From an uncultured Aquimarina sp. (GTDB lineage: Bacteria > Bacteroidota > Bacteroidia > Flavobacteriales > Flavobacteriaceae), in the NCBI GenBank assembly GCA_947493035.1, contig CANLOW010000006.1:122187-186186 (forward strand): DNA of 64,000 nucleotides, in the 5' to 3' direction. Below, one piece after another: positions 1-10,510 of the stretch. Position 1 is the first letter of the stretch, and each line of letters opens with the position of its first letter. A model generated the notes under the pieces. The model saw only the letters and a program-made list of their open reading frames with translations. It was not told the DNA's origin and ran no database searches. A program made the translations under genes and the position numbers.

Positions 1-425
1 TCTTTTAGTCTGTTGTTTAGAGCTTCTTTAAAAGTGACAAAATTTAAATTGGGAATATCTTCTTTTTTACCAATGGCCCATTTAGTACCTTTTGGACTAG
101 AAGTGCCATTAGCAGCATTTTCAGTAACAATATTATAGATTTCTCCTTGTCGACCTCTTGTAATCCAAACTTTGTCAGTAATGCGATCTTGATTTGCTTC
201 TAAGCTGACATCAGCATTATTCTCTTTGGAAAAAGTAACGGGCTTTTTGTTTTCGTCTACGACATCAGGTTTTTCTTCGTCTTTTGGTTCTTCTATTGGA
301 TCAGTGTCTTCTTTTGGCATTTCGTTCACTGGATCTTTGGGTTCCGTATCTCTTTTGTTATCATCTGAGCAAAAGGAAATACTAAAACAAAGGATGGATA
401 AAGGAATTAGTTTTAATAATTTCAT
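1..425 (-). CDS. Putative secreted lipoprotein, truncated by window edge
   Basis: Reverse strand from ATG at 425 reads MKLLKLIPLSILCFSISFCSDDNKRDTEPKDPVNEMPKEDTDPIEEPKDEEKPDVVDENKKPVTFSKENNADVSLEANQDRITDKVWITRGRQGE...; signal peptide plus lipobox Cys followed by SDD; open to position 1. Confidence 0.7.
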   Translation of the reverse strand, partial: MKLLKLIPLSILCFSISFCSDDNKRDTEPKDPVNEMPKEDTDPIEEPKDEEKPDVVDENKKPVTFSKENNADVSLEANQDRITDKVWITRGRQGEIYNIVTENAANGTSSPKGTKWAIGKKEDIPNLNFVTFKEALNNRLK

Positions 426-513
426 AGTAGTATAATTTAGTTTTTTCATAAAATAAATCGTGTTTTAGTATTGCTTTTAGAAAACACGATTACCTTTTAA
501 AATTAATAAATTA

Positions 514-1053
514 TTATTGACAATACTTTACGGATAGCTTTTTTTCTATACCAAAAAAATTTCCAATGAAAACAAGTGTTGTAATTCCTGCTACTTGTAA
601 AAGGTAAGGGATATTAGAAGCAAAAGCATTTAGCATTTTTAATCCAATAGCAGCATGAAGAACATTGCGTGGTAAGCCTTGTATGTTTGTTTTGCCGTCA
701 TTAGCAAGTCCATACATTATTTGTAATCCTTTTTTTAACTTTTCTGGATTAAGCACAGTGACTTCAAAGATGCTAGTTTGTTGTGAAGTATTGAAAAATC
801 GATGATTTGTAAATGGAGAAATTGTTGCTTGGTCGCCTTCTTTTAATACTTTTTTTTGACCATTTATGTAGGTAACAAGTGACCCTTTTTTTATTGAAAA
901 ATGTTCTTCTATCTTGGAATGAAAATGTAATTTATTTTGACCAGAATTAGGAGCTAAGTAAGTTCTAAAACGCAAAATATTTTCCGAATCTTCTAAGATT
1001 TCAATTTCGTCTCTTAAAATGGAGTTAGAAAAACGAGTATTTTCAATATTCAT
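514..1053 (-). CDS. Cupin domain-containing protein
   Basis: ORF track; HFHSKIEEHFSIKKGSLVTYINGQKKVLKEGDQATISPFTNHRF is a cupin-like barrel motif. Confidence 0.8.
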   Translation of the reverse strand: MNIENTRFSNSILRDEIEILEDSENILRFRTYLAPNSGQNKLHFHSKIEEHFSIKKGSLVTYINGQKKVLKEGDQATISPFTNHRFFNTSQQTSIFEVTVLNPEKLKKGLQIMYGLANDGKTNIQGLPRNVLHAAIGLKMLNAFASNIPYLLQVAGITTLVFIGNFFGIEKKLSVKYCQ

Positions 1054-1121
1054 TATATTATCAAGTTGTTTTTAATACAATAGAGCAAGCTAAATTTAGC
1101 TGTAATATACGTTTTCGTGAA

Positions 1122-1931
1122 CTAGTTATAATTATTGTTTTTTAAAGAAGCATGATAAAAATGATTTTCAAAATTTTCTTTAGTTAAATAATTTAAAGGA
1201 CTTTCTCCAGTCATTGTTTTGAATTCTTTGATAAAATGACTTTGATCGTAATACCCGTTATCTAAAGCAATATCAAGATAGTTAACGTTTTTAGTTAACA
1301 GTGCTTTTTTTATAGAATGTTGAAATCTAGCTAGTAATTGAAATTGCTTAGCAGTTATTCCAAATTGGTTTTTAAAGTTCTTTTGAAAATTTCTGATACT
1401 AAATTCATTTTCCTTGGATATACTTTCTATGGTTGTAGTATTAAAGTTATAGTATAATTGATCAATAATAGTATCCCAGATATCAGTATCAGTTTTACGG
1501 TATTGTTGAAGCATACTGATTAAAAAATATTCTATTTCAATTATTTTATCCTTGATATTGTTAATATGCTGTATTGAAATATTCTTTTCGTTAGGCCATA
1601 ATTTATTACTAGAAATAAAAGCGTCATTAAGTTCTGTAAAAGGGATATTGGTAAAATGTCTAAACCTCCCACTTTTAAATCTCACAGAGATGAAGGAAGC
1701 CTTCTGAGTACTATCAAAATCGAAAATTTTTCGAGGACATACTGTATGTATCTTAGAAAGCCTTTTTTTATTGTAATATAAAGGCTCTTCAATATGAAAT
1801 AATAGATCTAAACCTGTATTAGGTAAAATAGTAGGGAGCTGAAAAGGAACATTGTTAATTCTTTCGAAAAAGTAAAAACGCTCTATATAATTAGATAAAA
1901 AAGAAACGGGCTTGAAAGATAAAGTATGCAT
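1122..1931 (-). CDS. AraC family helix-turn-helix transcriptional regulator
   Basis: C-terminal HTH: SIRNFQKNFKNQFGITAKQFQLLARFQHSIKKAL...YLDIALDNGYYDQSHFIKEFKTMTGESPLNYL. Confidence 0.9.
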   Translation of the reverse strand: MHTLSFKPVSFLSNYIERFYFFERINNVPFQLPTILPNTGLDLLFHIEEPLYYNKKRLSKIHTVCPRKIFDFDSTQKASFISVRFKSGRFRHFTNIPFTELNDAFISSNKLWPNEKNISIQHINNIKDKIIEIEYFLISMLQQYRKTDTDIWDTIIDQLYYNFNTTTIESISKENEFSIRNFQKNFKNQFGITAKQFQLLARFQHSIKKALLTKNVNYLDIALDNGYYDQSHFIKEFKTMTGESPLNYLTKENFENHFYHASLKNNNYN

Positions 1932-1933
1932 AA

Positions 1934-2212
1934 TTAAAACATTTCAATTATAGGCTCTTTGGTTATGTAAGGGAATATAGCTTTGGTGAATTCTGCTAAA
2001 TGTTTTGAAGACTTATGTTTTTCTAAAGCATTAAAGTCTATGTATTTTTCATAGATCAAGAAGTTTCCGTCAATTAGGATGTTTGAGAATATTTTATATT
2101 CAATACATCCTTTTTCTTGTAAACTTTCTTTGGTCATCTCTTTTGATAATTTTTTAAAATAGTCAATTTTTGTCTTTTTAATACTTAATTGTACAATCAT
2201 TGTTTTTTTCAT
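1934..2212 (-). CDS. Putative quinol monooxygenase (ABM domain)
   Basis: Small ferredoxin-like ABM pattern: LSKEMTKESLQEKGCIEYKIF...LIYEKYIDFNALEKHKSSKHLAEF. Confidence 0.75.
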   Translation of the reverse strand: MKKTMIVQLSIKKTKIDYFKKLSKEMTKESLQEKGCIEYKIFSNILIDGNFLIYEKYIDFNALEKHKSSKHLAEFTKAIFPYITKEPIIEMF

Positions 2213-2429
2213 GTTCTATTTTTTTTGAAATACAAATATGGGTGGAAGTCTATTTGTATGATTGTAAAAAAGCGGCATTACATTTTAAACTAAAAAAAGT
2301 CTCCTTTTGAGGGAGGCTGTTACAAGTATTAAAAAAAGTAGTTTAATTAGCTCCTTTAATAAGCCACATTCAGAATACCACAAACCTTTGTATTATAAAA
2401 GGTTTTTGTCGTAAATTATAGTAGATAAG

Positions 2430-2467
2430 AACCCCGAAAACAGCTGTAGAGAGCTAAAAACGGGGTT
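2430..2467. terminator. Inverted repeat AACCCCG...CGGGGTT, possible terminator or hairpin
   Basis: 7-bp perfect arms at 2430-2436 and 2461-2467. Confidence 0.4.
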
Positions 2468-2604
2468 ACTTTTTACGTTATTTATGAAATTACAAAGAAT
2501 TAGTGATTTTCAGCATGAATTTTCATTTTTTAAGTTATACATTTAGCTGCTATTTTATTTGATTATGATACTAAGGCTCAGTATTTACCATCCTTTCAAT
2601 AGTT

Positions 2605-3129
2605 TTATGAAATATAGATTTTTTGCTTGGGTGTTAATTCCAATACTATTACAGCTTTTTTCTTTTTAGAATCATAGCTGCGCCCAGGCTTTCCTTCTTC
2701 TTTTCCTCCCACTGTGAATTCGTCAAAATGAACAAGTTCTATTAAAGGAAACTGCTTACTACTCTCCATAGATTTTCGAATTTTTTGTATAAAGTACCAA
2801 GCTGTTCCTTGTCGTAAATCATTACGTTTTTCCATTTGAATACTAGAAAGGCTTTTACTGGAGGTACTCATTTCAAAAGCAATACAAAAAGCTTTGTGTA
2901 AACCAAATTTAACTTTATGTAAAAGAGTGTTGGCTGTAGCACTTTCAACATATCTACATTTATAACACTCATAATTATATTCAGATTTCAAGCAACCTTT
3001 AGTATGCTGACATTTATTACATCTAAAACCATCATGTCATTTAACTTTTGCTAAATATGTCTTGCAAGCATCATCATTGTGTAGTTCTTTTATAAAGTTT
3101 AGTATACTTTGTCCTTCAAATTTATCCAT
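2605..3129 (-). pseudogene. IS1595/ISXO2-like transposase remnant, nonsense mutation and C-terminal truncation
   Basis: Reading from ATG at 3129: MDKFEGQSILNFIKELHNDDACKTYLAKVK*HDGFRCNKCQHTKGCLKSEYNYECYKCRYVESATANTLLHKVKF...FDEFTVGGKEEGKPGRSYDSKKKKAVIVLEL; in-frame TGA at 3037-3039 where family members usually have W; ORF ends soon after the DE.. motif. Confidence 0.85.
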
Positions 3130-3277
3130 AGCCCCAAAATAACTAGGCTTAAGATACGTTGTTTATACGTGTAACTCAATCTATTTTCATTAATCATTGG
3201 CTATATAACAATCTGTAAATCTAGTTTTTATCTAAAAGAAGAAGGGGGCAACCCAAAAAGGTGTAGATAAACCAATC

Positions 3278-3368
3278 GTCATTCCTTCGTAGGAAAGAAT
3301 CTCTTCAAATAGGTCAATTAGGTTAAGTAAATATCCTTGATGGGAGCCGGCATCAGATGCGGGATGAC
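3278..3368. repeat. Palindromic interspersed-repeat-like element (GTCATTCC...GGGATGAC)
   Basis: Outer near-complementary ends GTCATTCC/GGGATGAC with internal hairpins TTCCttcgtaGGAA and CCgGCATCaGATGCgGG; non-coding context. Confidence 0.5.
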
Positions 3369-3607
3369 AAAAGTTAGCCTGAAAATTATTTCTATATTTT
3401 CATAATAAAGTCATTTCTAACACTCCTAAATTTTTTAGGTTGATCCAGAATGAGGAGTACTAGTTATAATTTGTCTATGCAGTAAGAATAGGGGTTATAC
3501 GATTTTCTTGTTGGTAAATCGTATTATATATGCTCATATTAAATTCAGTGAATGTAGTATTAGAGGTCAGTTTTATGCATAATGTATACTAATTTCTCTA
3601 GTAAGTG

Positions 3608-4639
3608 TTAAAAAACATTGACCTCCATTTCTAAATGGATATTGTATTTTGTTTCAACTTTTGTTTGAATAAATTTGGCTAGAGCTAAAATTTCCTTCCC
3701 CGTTGCATTCCCTGTTTTATTGACTAAAACTAATGCCTGCTTATCATGGACGGCAGCATTGCCTTTAGAAAAACCTTTTAAACCAGCTTTATCGATTAAC
3801 CATCCTGCGGGTATTTTGACAGCTTCATCAGATATAGGGTAATGAGGTAGCGTAGGGGATTTTTTGATTAAAGTTTCATAAAGACTTTTAGAAACAATAG
3901 GGTTTTTAAAAAAACTACCACTATTACCAATGATCGTTGGGTCAGGCAATTTACTCTTCCTAATTGCTATCACAGCATTCGCAATATCAGCAAGATCTGG
4001 AGAAGTAATTTTTTGATCGGCTAATTCATTTTCTATGGCACCATACGATGTTTTTAGTTGATGATTTTTAGTAGTTAATCTAAAAGTTACCTCAGTAATA
4101 ATGTATTGATCTTTTATATCATTTTTAAAAATAGAATCGCGATATCCAAAATGGCAACTATTCAAATCAAAATGGATTTCTTCTAAAGTGTTGCGATGTA
4201 TAGCCTTACAGGAAACAAAACAATCTTTTAATTCGACACCATAGGCTCCAATATTTTGTATGGGAGCACTTCCGACACATCCAGGAATTAAAGAAAGGTT
4301 TTCTAACCCTCCCCAGTTATTTTGAATACAATATTGTACAAAATCGTGCCAATTTTCGCCTGCTTTAGCGGTTACTAAAACTTCATTTTTATCTTTATCA
4401 ATAGCATGAATTCCTTTAGTATTCATATGTATAACAAGGGCTTCTACATCTTTGGTAAGTAGCATATTACTGCCTCCACTAATAATAAATAAGGGAAGTT
4501 TATTTTCGGCTAAAATTAATTTTAAATTTTCTTCTTTAGAGATCGAGACAAAAGAATGTGCTCTTACATCAATACCAAAAGTATTATATTTTTTGAGAGA
4601 GTATTTATGTTGAATTTTAGACATAGAGAAAGCAGTCAA
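3608..4639 (-). CDS. murB: UDP-N-acetylmuramate dehydrogenase
   Basis: SGGSNMLLTKDVEALVIHMNTKGI, GLENLSLIPGCVGSAPIQNIGAYGVE, GNSGSFFKNP. Confidence 0.95.
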   Translation of the reverse strand: MTAFSMSKIQHKYSLKKYNTFGIDVRAHSFVSISKEENLKLILAENKLPLFIISGGSNMLLTKDVEALVIHMNTKGIHAIDKDKNEVLVTAKAGENWHDFVQYCIQNNWGGLENLSLIPGCVGSAPIQNIGAYGVELKDCFVSCKAIHRNTLEEIHFDLNSCHFGYRDSIFKNDIKDQYIITEVTFRLTTKNHQLKTSYGAIENELADQKITSPDLADIANAVIAIRKSKLPDPTIIGNSGSFFKNPIVSKSLYETLIKKSPTLPHYPISDEAVKIPAGWLIDKAGLKGFSKGNAAVHDKQALVLVNKTGNATGKEILALAKFIQTKVETKYNIHLEMEVNVF

Positions 4640-4944
4640 GTATTATTTATCGAATATCTACCTATTAGTTTTAAATTCTAAAATAGAATTTAGAAATAAG
4701 TCCAAGAAAACCTGATTCTAGTTAATATTGGTCAAAGATATTCATTTGATTATTTTGTGTCAAAGTTAAAAAAGCTTGTGTAATCGTTTTGGTTTATTGT
4801 AGTATTTGATTTAAGAAATGTATAGTAGATGTTTGCTTTAACTAGTAGTATATACTGATGTTAAATATACTATTTTGTGTTAGTCTTTAATATTGAAATG
4901 TAAACTTTTGTATTTGTCAATTCAAACTGAATATTATAGTCTTT

Positions 4945-5229
4945 TTACTTTTTATTAATAGCTCTTAGTATTACAGCGATTATTAGTGAAATTAATGCCT
5001 GAATATTAATTAGTGCCGTAATGATTATCAAATTTTGAATTAAAATAAAAGGGGTAGCGTTTGATACTGTTTTTGGATAGAGGAAAAAGAAGACTAATAT
5101 TGTATACCCTATTATTAAAAGTAGGTTAATGAAAATGTAAACCTCAATACTTTTCCATTTTTTCAATAAATGAAATGAGATTATAAATAATACTACGGCA
5201 ACTAGAATAAAAAGAAAAAATAGTTCCAT
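4945..5229 (-). CDS. Small integral membrane protein, hypothetical
   Basis: ORF of 94 aa with three hydrophobic segments. Confidence 0.5.
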   Translation of the reverse strand: MELFFLFILVAVVLFIISFHLLKKWKSIEVYIFINLLLIIGYTILVFFFLYPKTVSNATPFILIQNLIIITALINIQALISLIIAVILRAINKK

Positions 5230-5562
5230 GTTGTGTTTATCTTATGTCTTAAATACCAAGTTTTGTATTGGCGTTATAATAGATTAGGCAAAAGGGGGTG
5301 AAACTATTTAATTGATTTTTTGTTTTATAGCTATAAACTATTAAACTAACTTTTCTGCTAGTAGTGTTTTTTCTATGATCACTTATCTTAAGGTTATTAA
5401 TTTTAGTATATAAAACATTTTTGCTCCGCAACTTAAAAAGACTAGAGATATAAAAGACTAGACCAATAATTTATTCACTTACAATATACCTGAGTGTTTT
5501 GTTATTAATGAAGATTTTAATACCGTTACATTAATTTGCAAATCAATATACTATAAAATCAA

Positions 5563-6783
5563 TTATAATTTTAAATACTGATCTAAAGCTAACGCTAGAA
5601 TTTGTGTGGCACGTTCTAGGTATTCAGTGTTTAAAACATATGCGATACGAATTTGATTTTTACCAGCATTAAGACTAGAGTAAAAACCATCAGCAGGAGC
5701 AACCATTACGGTTTCATTAGAATCATGAAATTCTTCTAACATCCATTGTGCAAATTTTTCTGAATCGTCAACAGGTAGTTCTACAATACAGTAAAAAGCG
5801 CCTTTAGGTATTGAAACTTTAATATTAGGAATTTTTTTCAATCCATTGATCAAGGTATCACGTCGTAGTTTATATTCAGCAACGACTTCCTCATAGTAAC
5901 TTTCTTCAACATCAAGAGCAGCTTCACTAGCAATTTGAGCAAAAGTAGGAGGACTTAGGCGTGCTTGAGCAAATTTCATAGCCGTGTCCATCACTTTTTT
6001 GTTTTTACTAACCATACAGCCAATACGAGCACCACACATACTGTAGCGTTTAGAAACTGAATCGACTACAATAGCATGATCTTGTAAAGCTTCTTCTTCT
6101 AGAATTGAATAGTGGTTGCTATCCGCATCGTATACAAACTCTCTATAGACTTCGTCAGAGATCAGAAATAAATCATATTTGATAGCTAAAGCTGTCAATT
6201 GTTGTATTTCTGCTTTACTGTATAAATAACCAGTGGGATTACCAGGGTTACATATTAATATAGCTTTGGTGTTATGGGTAATATGTTTTTCGAATTCTGA
6301 AATTGGTGGTAATGCAAAATCGTCATCAATAGTAGATATTACAGGAACCACAGTAACTGTAGATTGTGTTGAAAAGCTATAATAGTTTGCATAAAAAGGT
6401 TCAGGGACAATAATTTCGTCCCCGGGGTCAGTGATACTGCCCATTGTGAAGATTAAAGCTTCACTACCGCCAGTAGTCACTATAATATCTTCGTAATCCA
6501 CATCGATATTATGTTTGCCGTAATAAGTAGCTAACTTTTTTCTTAAACTCTCGTTTCCACCAGAGTGACTATAAGCAACTGTTTCTAAATTGTGATTACT
6601 AACTGCATCTAGAGCAACCTGAGGTGTTTTGATATCAGGTTGACCAATATTTAAATAATAAATCTTTCTGCCTGCCGCTACAGCTTTCTCAGCATAAGGA
6701 ACAAGTTTCCTGATGGGAGAATGTGGCATAGCGGTTCCTTTACGGGATATTTTTGGCATGATTTGTAAATTTAAAGGGTGCAA
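5563..6783 (-). CDS. Pyridoxal phosphate-dependent class I/II aminotransferase
   Basis: Likely start at the internal ATG MPKISRKG; NIGQPDIKTP, NPGNPTGYLYS, SVSKRYSMCGARIG (PLP-Lys). Confidence 0.92.
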   Translation of the reverse strand: MHPLNLQIMPKISRKGTAMPHSPIRKLVPYAEKAVAAGRKIYYLNIGQPDIKTPQVALDAVSNHNLETVAYSHSGGNESLRKKLATYYGKHNIDVDYEDIIVTTGGSEALIFTMGSITDPGDEIIVPEPFYANYYSFSTQSTVTVVPVISTIDDDFALPPISEFEKHITHNTKAILICNPGNPTGYLYSKAEIQQLTALAIKYDLFLISDEVYREFVYDADSNHYSILEEEALQDHAIVVDSVSKRYSMCGARIGCMVSKNKKVMDTAMKFAQARLSPPTFAQIASEAALDVEESYYEEVVAEYKLRRDTLINGLKKIPNIKVSIPKGAFYCIVELPVDDSEKFAQWMLEEFHDSNETVMVAPADGFYSSLNAGKNQIRIAYVLNTEYLERATQILALALDQYLKL

Positions 6784-7013
6784 ATTTCCGAAAAATCTAA
6801 TTAATAGTGTAAGGAATCTGTCTTTTTATTGTTTTTGAATACTAAATGATCGGTTATTTGAGTTTTTTTTAAGTGTATCCTAATGAATTAATTTTTAGAG
6901 ATCTACTTAGATAGAACTTTTTATGTATGTATCTGTTGAGGTAGTCAACGTATATAATGCTTCAAGGGCTGTCAGGAGGTACTTTTTGGGCTAACTGAAT
7001 ATCGTTAACAAAA

Positions 7014-7045
7014 AAGGCTGAATTTCTTAATTAAAATTCAGCCTT
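7014..7045. terminator. Rho-independent-type hairpin downstream of DUF1573 gene
   Basis: AAGGCTGAATTT ... AAATTCAGCCTT 12-bp perfect arms. Confidence 0.75.
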
Positions 7046-7070
7046 CCGTTTATCAGTAAAGTTGTAAAAA

Positions 7071-7496
7071 CTATTCTTTTTCAATATCAGTAACAGTTCC
7101 TTTAATCTTTAATGGATATGGAACTCTGTCAGCATTACTATATACACTGATTGTCTTTCTAATTGGACCTACACGGTTTGTATTGTATTTAACTTCAATA
7201 ACATCCGATTCACCAGGGGCGATAGGGTCTTTAGGTTTTTTTGGTACAGTACATCCACAACTTGAATACACTCTAGAAATGATCAAAGGTTCATTACCAG
7301 TATTAGTAAATTCAAAAGTACGTACTCCATCAGCACCTTTTTCGATAGTTCCATAATCAATTACATTGGCTTTCCATGTAATTTCGGCACCACTTGTTGT
7401 TTCTTCTGATGCTTGCGCTGGCTCTTGAGTTTCCTCTTGAGCTAGAACAGTTAATCCAACAGTAAATGATAATAGTAGGCTTAATAGTTTTTTCAT
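7071..7496 (-). CDS. DUF1573 domain-containing secreted protein
   Basis: Signal peptide; DYGTIEKGADGVRTFEFTNTGNEPLIISRVYSSCGCTVPKKPKDPIAPGE. Confidence 0.9.
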   Translation of the reverse strand: MKKLLSLLLSFTVGLTVLAQEETQEPAQASEETTSGAEITWKANVIDYGTIEKGADGVRTFEFTNTGNEPLIISRVYSSCGCTVPKKPKDPIAPGESDVIEVKYNTNRVGPIRKTISVYSNADRVPYPLKIKGTVTDIEKE

Positions 7497-7619
7497 GACT
7501 AAACAATTTGTGCAATGCTAAAGTAATTAAATTTTATCAGACACTAGGTGCTTGAAAAAATGAATTTAAAATCTAGCAAATGCTTTTTTATCCGATTTTG
7601 TGAGCTAATAGATTTTCTA

Positions 7620-7651
7620 TTGCAAAAAGCGGGTTTAAATATTTACTTTTG
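7620..7651 (+). promoter_or_regulatory. Bacteroidetes-type promoter upstream of valS
   Basis: TTG (7620-7622), 21-nt spacer, TACTTTTG (7644-7651), matching TTG-N17-23-TAnnTTTG. Confidence 0.6.
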
Positions 7652-7679
7652 CTAACTACTTTTCAAAAATCAGACCAAA

Positions 7680-10316
7680 ATGGCAATAGCAGCACAATAC
7701 GACGCAAAACAGGTTGAAAGTAAATGGTACGATTACTGGATGAAACACAATTATTTTCATTCGGAAGTTGACGAAAGAGAGCCTTATACGATCGTTATAC
7801 CTCCTCCAAATGTGACAGGAGTCTTACATATGGGACATATGTTGAACAATACGATCCAAGATGTATTGATTCGCCGTGCTCGTTTGAGAGGGTACAATGC
7901 GTGTTGGGTGCCAGGTACAGATCATGCCTCTATTGCTACAGAAGCTAAGGTGGTTGCTAAATTAAAAGATCAAGGAATTGACAAAGCAGACTTAACCCGT
8001 GAGGAGTTTTTGAAACATGCTTGGGATTGGACAGAAGAATATGGAGGTGTAATATTAGAACAATTAAAGAAGCTTGGAGCTTCTTGTGATTGGGATCGTA
8101 CAAAATTTACGTTGGATGAAGATCTATCTAAACAAGTCATCAAAACGTTTGTCGATTTATACAATAAAGGAAATATATATAGGGGTTACCGTATGGTAAA
8201 CTGGGATCCTGAAGCTAAGACAACGTTATCTGATGAAGAGGTAATTTATGTCGAAAAGCAAGGGAAGTTATTTTATATTAAATATCAGATAGAAGGAACT
8301 AATGATCATTTGATTGTTGCGACCACTCGACCAGAAACAATTTTTGGAGATACTGCTATTTGTATTAATCCTAATGATGAGCGTTTTACACATTTAAAAG
8401 GAAAGAAGGCTATTGTGCCTATAGTTGGAAGAGTGATTCCAATCATAGAAGACGAATACGTTGATCTTGAATTCGGCACAGGGTGTTTGAAAGTAACTCC
8501 TGCACACGATGAAAATGATAAGACTTTAGGGGATAAACATAAACTTGAAGTAGTAGATATCTTTAATGATGATGCTACATTGAATAGTTTTGGTTTGCAT
8601 TACCAAGGGCAAGATCGATTTGTTGTAAGAAAAGCAATAGAAAAAGAATTAGAAGAGAAAGGTTTACTTGAAAAAGTAGAACAGCACATTAATAAGGTAG
8701 GAACTTCTGAAAGAACAAAAGCGGTGATCGAGCCAAAATTGTCTGATCAATGGTTCTTGAAGATGGAAGAACTTGTAAAACCGGCAATAAAAGCGGTGTT
8801 AGATGATGATGGTGCAGTGACATTACATCCGAAAAAGTTCGAAAATACTTACCGTCACTGGATGGAGAATATTCGAGATTGGAATATTTCTCGTCAGTTG
8901 TGGTGGGGACATCAAATCCCAGCATTCTTTTATGGAGATGGAAAAGAAGATTTTGTAGTAGCTGAAACTAAAGAAGAAGCACTTCAATTAGCAAAAGAAA
9001 AAACAGGTAAAGCTGAGTTGAAAATAGAAGATTTAACTCAAGATCCAGATGCATTAGACACTTGGTTTTCTTCTTGGTTATGGCCAATGAGTGTTTTTAA
9101 TGGTGTAACAGAACCAGAAAACGAAGAATTTAAATATTACTATCCTACAAATGACTTAGTGACAGGGCCAGATATTTTATTCTTCTGGGTAGCACGTATG
9201 ATAATTGCTGGGTATGAATATACAGGTAAAGAGCCTTATCAGAATGTATACCTAACAGGTTTGGTACGTGATAAGCAACGTCGTAAAATGTCGAAATCAT
9301 TAGGGAATTCTCCTGATGCATTGAAATTGATAGAAGATTATGGTGCTGATGGTGTTCGAGTAGGATTACTTTTAAGTTCTGCAGCAGGTAACGACTTGAT
9401 GTTCGATGAGGATTTATGTCAACAAGGGAAAGGCTTTGTAAATAAAATATGGAATGCTTTTAGATTGATTAAAGGGTGGGAAGTAGCAGATATTTCACAG
9501 CCTGAAACAGCTAAGCAAGCTATTTCTTGGTATAAGGCTAAATTTCAGCAAGCATTAGTGTCTATAGATGCTAATTTTGAAAAGTATCGTATTAGTGATT
9601 CTTTAATGAGTATTTACAAGTTAGTATGGGATGATTTCTGTAGTTGGTTTTTAGAAATCATAAAGCCTGCTTATGGACAACCTATTGATAAGAAAACTTT
9701 CGATGCTGCAATAGAGTTATTAGAAGATAATCTGCGTTTATTACACCCGTTTATTCCATTTGCTTCAGAAGAAATTTGGCAACATATTGCGGAAAGAACA
9801 CCTGAAGAGGCTTTAATTGTAAGTACATATCCTAGTAAAGTAGATTTTGATACTAAAATTTTAGCGCAATTTGAGTTTGCTTCAGAAGTAATTTCTGGTG
9901 TGCGTACTATTAGAAAAGAAAAGAATATAGCATTCAAGAATACCATAGATATGGTTGTTGTTGATGCAGAAAAGGTATCTAAAGATTTTGATGCTGTTAT
10001 AGCTAAATTAGGTAACATAGAAAGCCTTACGTATGCAGATACAGGTGTAGAAGGAGCTTTGTCTTTCAGAGTAAAGTCTAATGAATATTTTATTCCATTA
10101 ACAGGAGCTGTAGATGTTGAAGAAGAATTGAAAAAATTGGCTGAAGAACTAAAGTATACTGAAGGTTTCTTAAAGTCAGTAACCAAAAAGTTAAGTAACG
10201 AGCGTTTCGTTAATAATGCACCTGAACAAGTAGTCGCTAACGAAAAGAAGAAGACTGCAGATGCTGAGGCTAAAATAGAGACGTTAAAGGCTAGTATTAA
10301 AGCGTTGTCTAAATAA
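7680..10316 (+). CDS. valS: Valyl-tRNA synthetase
   Basis: [18 protein letters not shown] (HIGH), [11 protein letters not shown] (KMSKS), [15 protein letters not shown]. Confidence 0.98.
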   Translation: MAIAAQYDAKQVESKWYDYWMKHNYFHSEVDEREPYTIVIPPPNVTGVLHMGHMLNNTIQDVLIRRARLRGYNACWVPGTDHASIATEAKVVAKLKDQGIDKADLTREEFLKHAWDWTEEYGGVILEQLKKLGASCDWDRTKFTLDEDLSKQVIKTFVDLYNKGNIYRGYRMVNWDPEAKTTLSDEEVIYVEKQGKLFYIKYQIEGTNDHLIVATTRPETIFGDTAICINPNDERFTHLKGKKAIVPIVGRVIPIIEDEYVDLEFGTGCLKVTPAHDENDKTLGDKHKLEVVDIFNDDATLNSFGLHYQGQDRFVVRKAIEKELEEKGLLEKVEQHINKVGTSERTKAVIEPKLSDQWFLKMEELVKPAIKAVLDDDGAVTLHPKKFENTYRHWMENIRDWNISRQLWWGHQIPAFFYGDGKEDFVVAETKEEALQLAKEKTGKAELKIEDLTQDPDALDTWFSSWLWPMSVFNGVTEPENEEFKYYYPTNDLVTGPDILFFWVARMIIAGYEYTGKEPYQNVYLTGLVRDKQRRKMSKSLGNSPDALKLIEDYGADGVRVGLLLSSAAGNDLMFDEDLCQQGKGFVNKIWNAFRLIKGWEVADISQPETAKQAISWYKAKFQQALVSIDANFEKYRISDSLMSIYKLVWDDFCSWFLEIIKPAYGQPIDKKTFDAAIELLEDNLRLLHPFIPFASEEIWQHIAERTPEEALIVSTYPSKVDFDTKILAQFEFASEVISGVRTIRKEKNIAFKNTIDMVVVDAEKVSKDFDAVIAKLGNIESLTYADTGVEGALSFRVKSNEYFIPLTGAVDVEEELKKLAEELKYTEGFLKSVTKKLSNERFVNNAPEQVVANEKKKTADAEAKIETLKASIKALSK

Positions 10317-10436
10317 CATACTTTAAATTGATATAATTTAGTGGTTTGAGGTTTGTTTTTGATGTGTTTTAGTTAATCTTAAAAAAACAATTTTAATACT
10401 ACTGAAAAAGAGTTTTTTAGGAACCCTTCATAAATA

Positions 10437-10476
10437 AGCGAGAAGATTATGCGAAATAATCTTCTCGCTTTTTTTA
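10437..10476 (+). terminator. Terminator downstream of valS
   Basis: AGCGAGAAGATTAT/ATAATCTTCTCGCT hairpin followed by T-run. Confidence 0.85.
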
Positions 10477-10510
10477 CATTTGGAAAACAAATCATTTTAA
10501 ATAAAACATT

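Noticed and set aside
226-435. Plus-strand 69-aa ORF rich in Ser/Gly/Phe
   Set aside because: Antisense to a better-supported lipoprotein ORF with signal peptide and lipobox on the minus strand
5249-5431. 60-aa minus ORF
   Set aside because: No recognisable motif, low-complexity AT-rich composition, probably spurious
9671-10186. 171-aa ORF antisense to valS
   Set aside because: Mirror of a strong coding frame; other antisense ORFs (7970, 8689, 13447, 19480, 42168, 54938 etc.) rejected for the same reason
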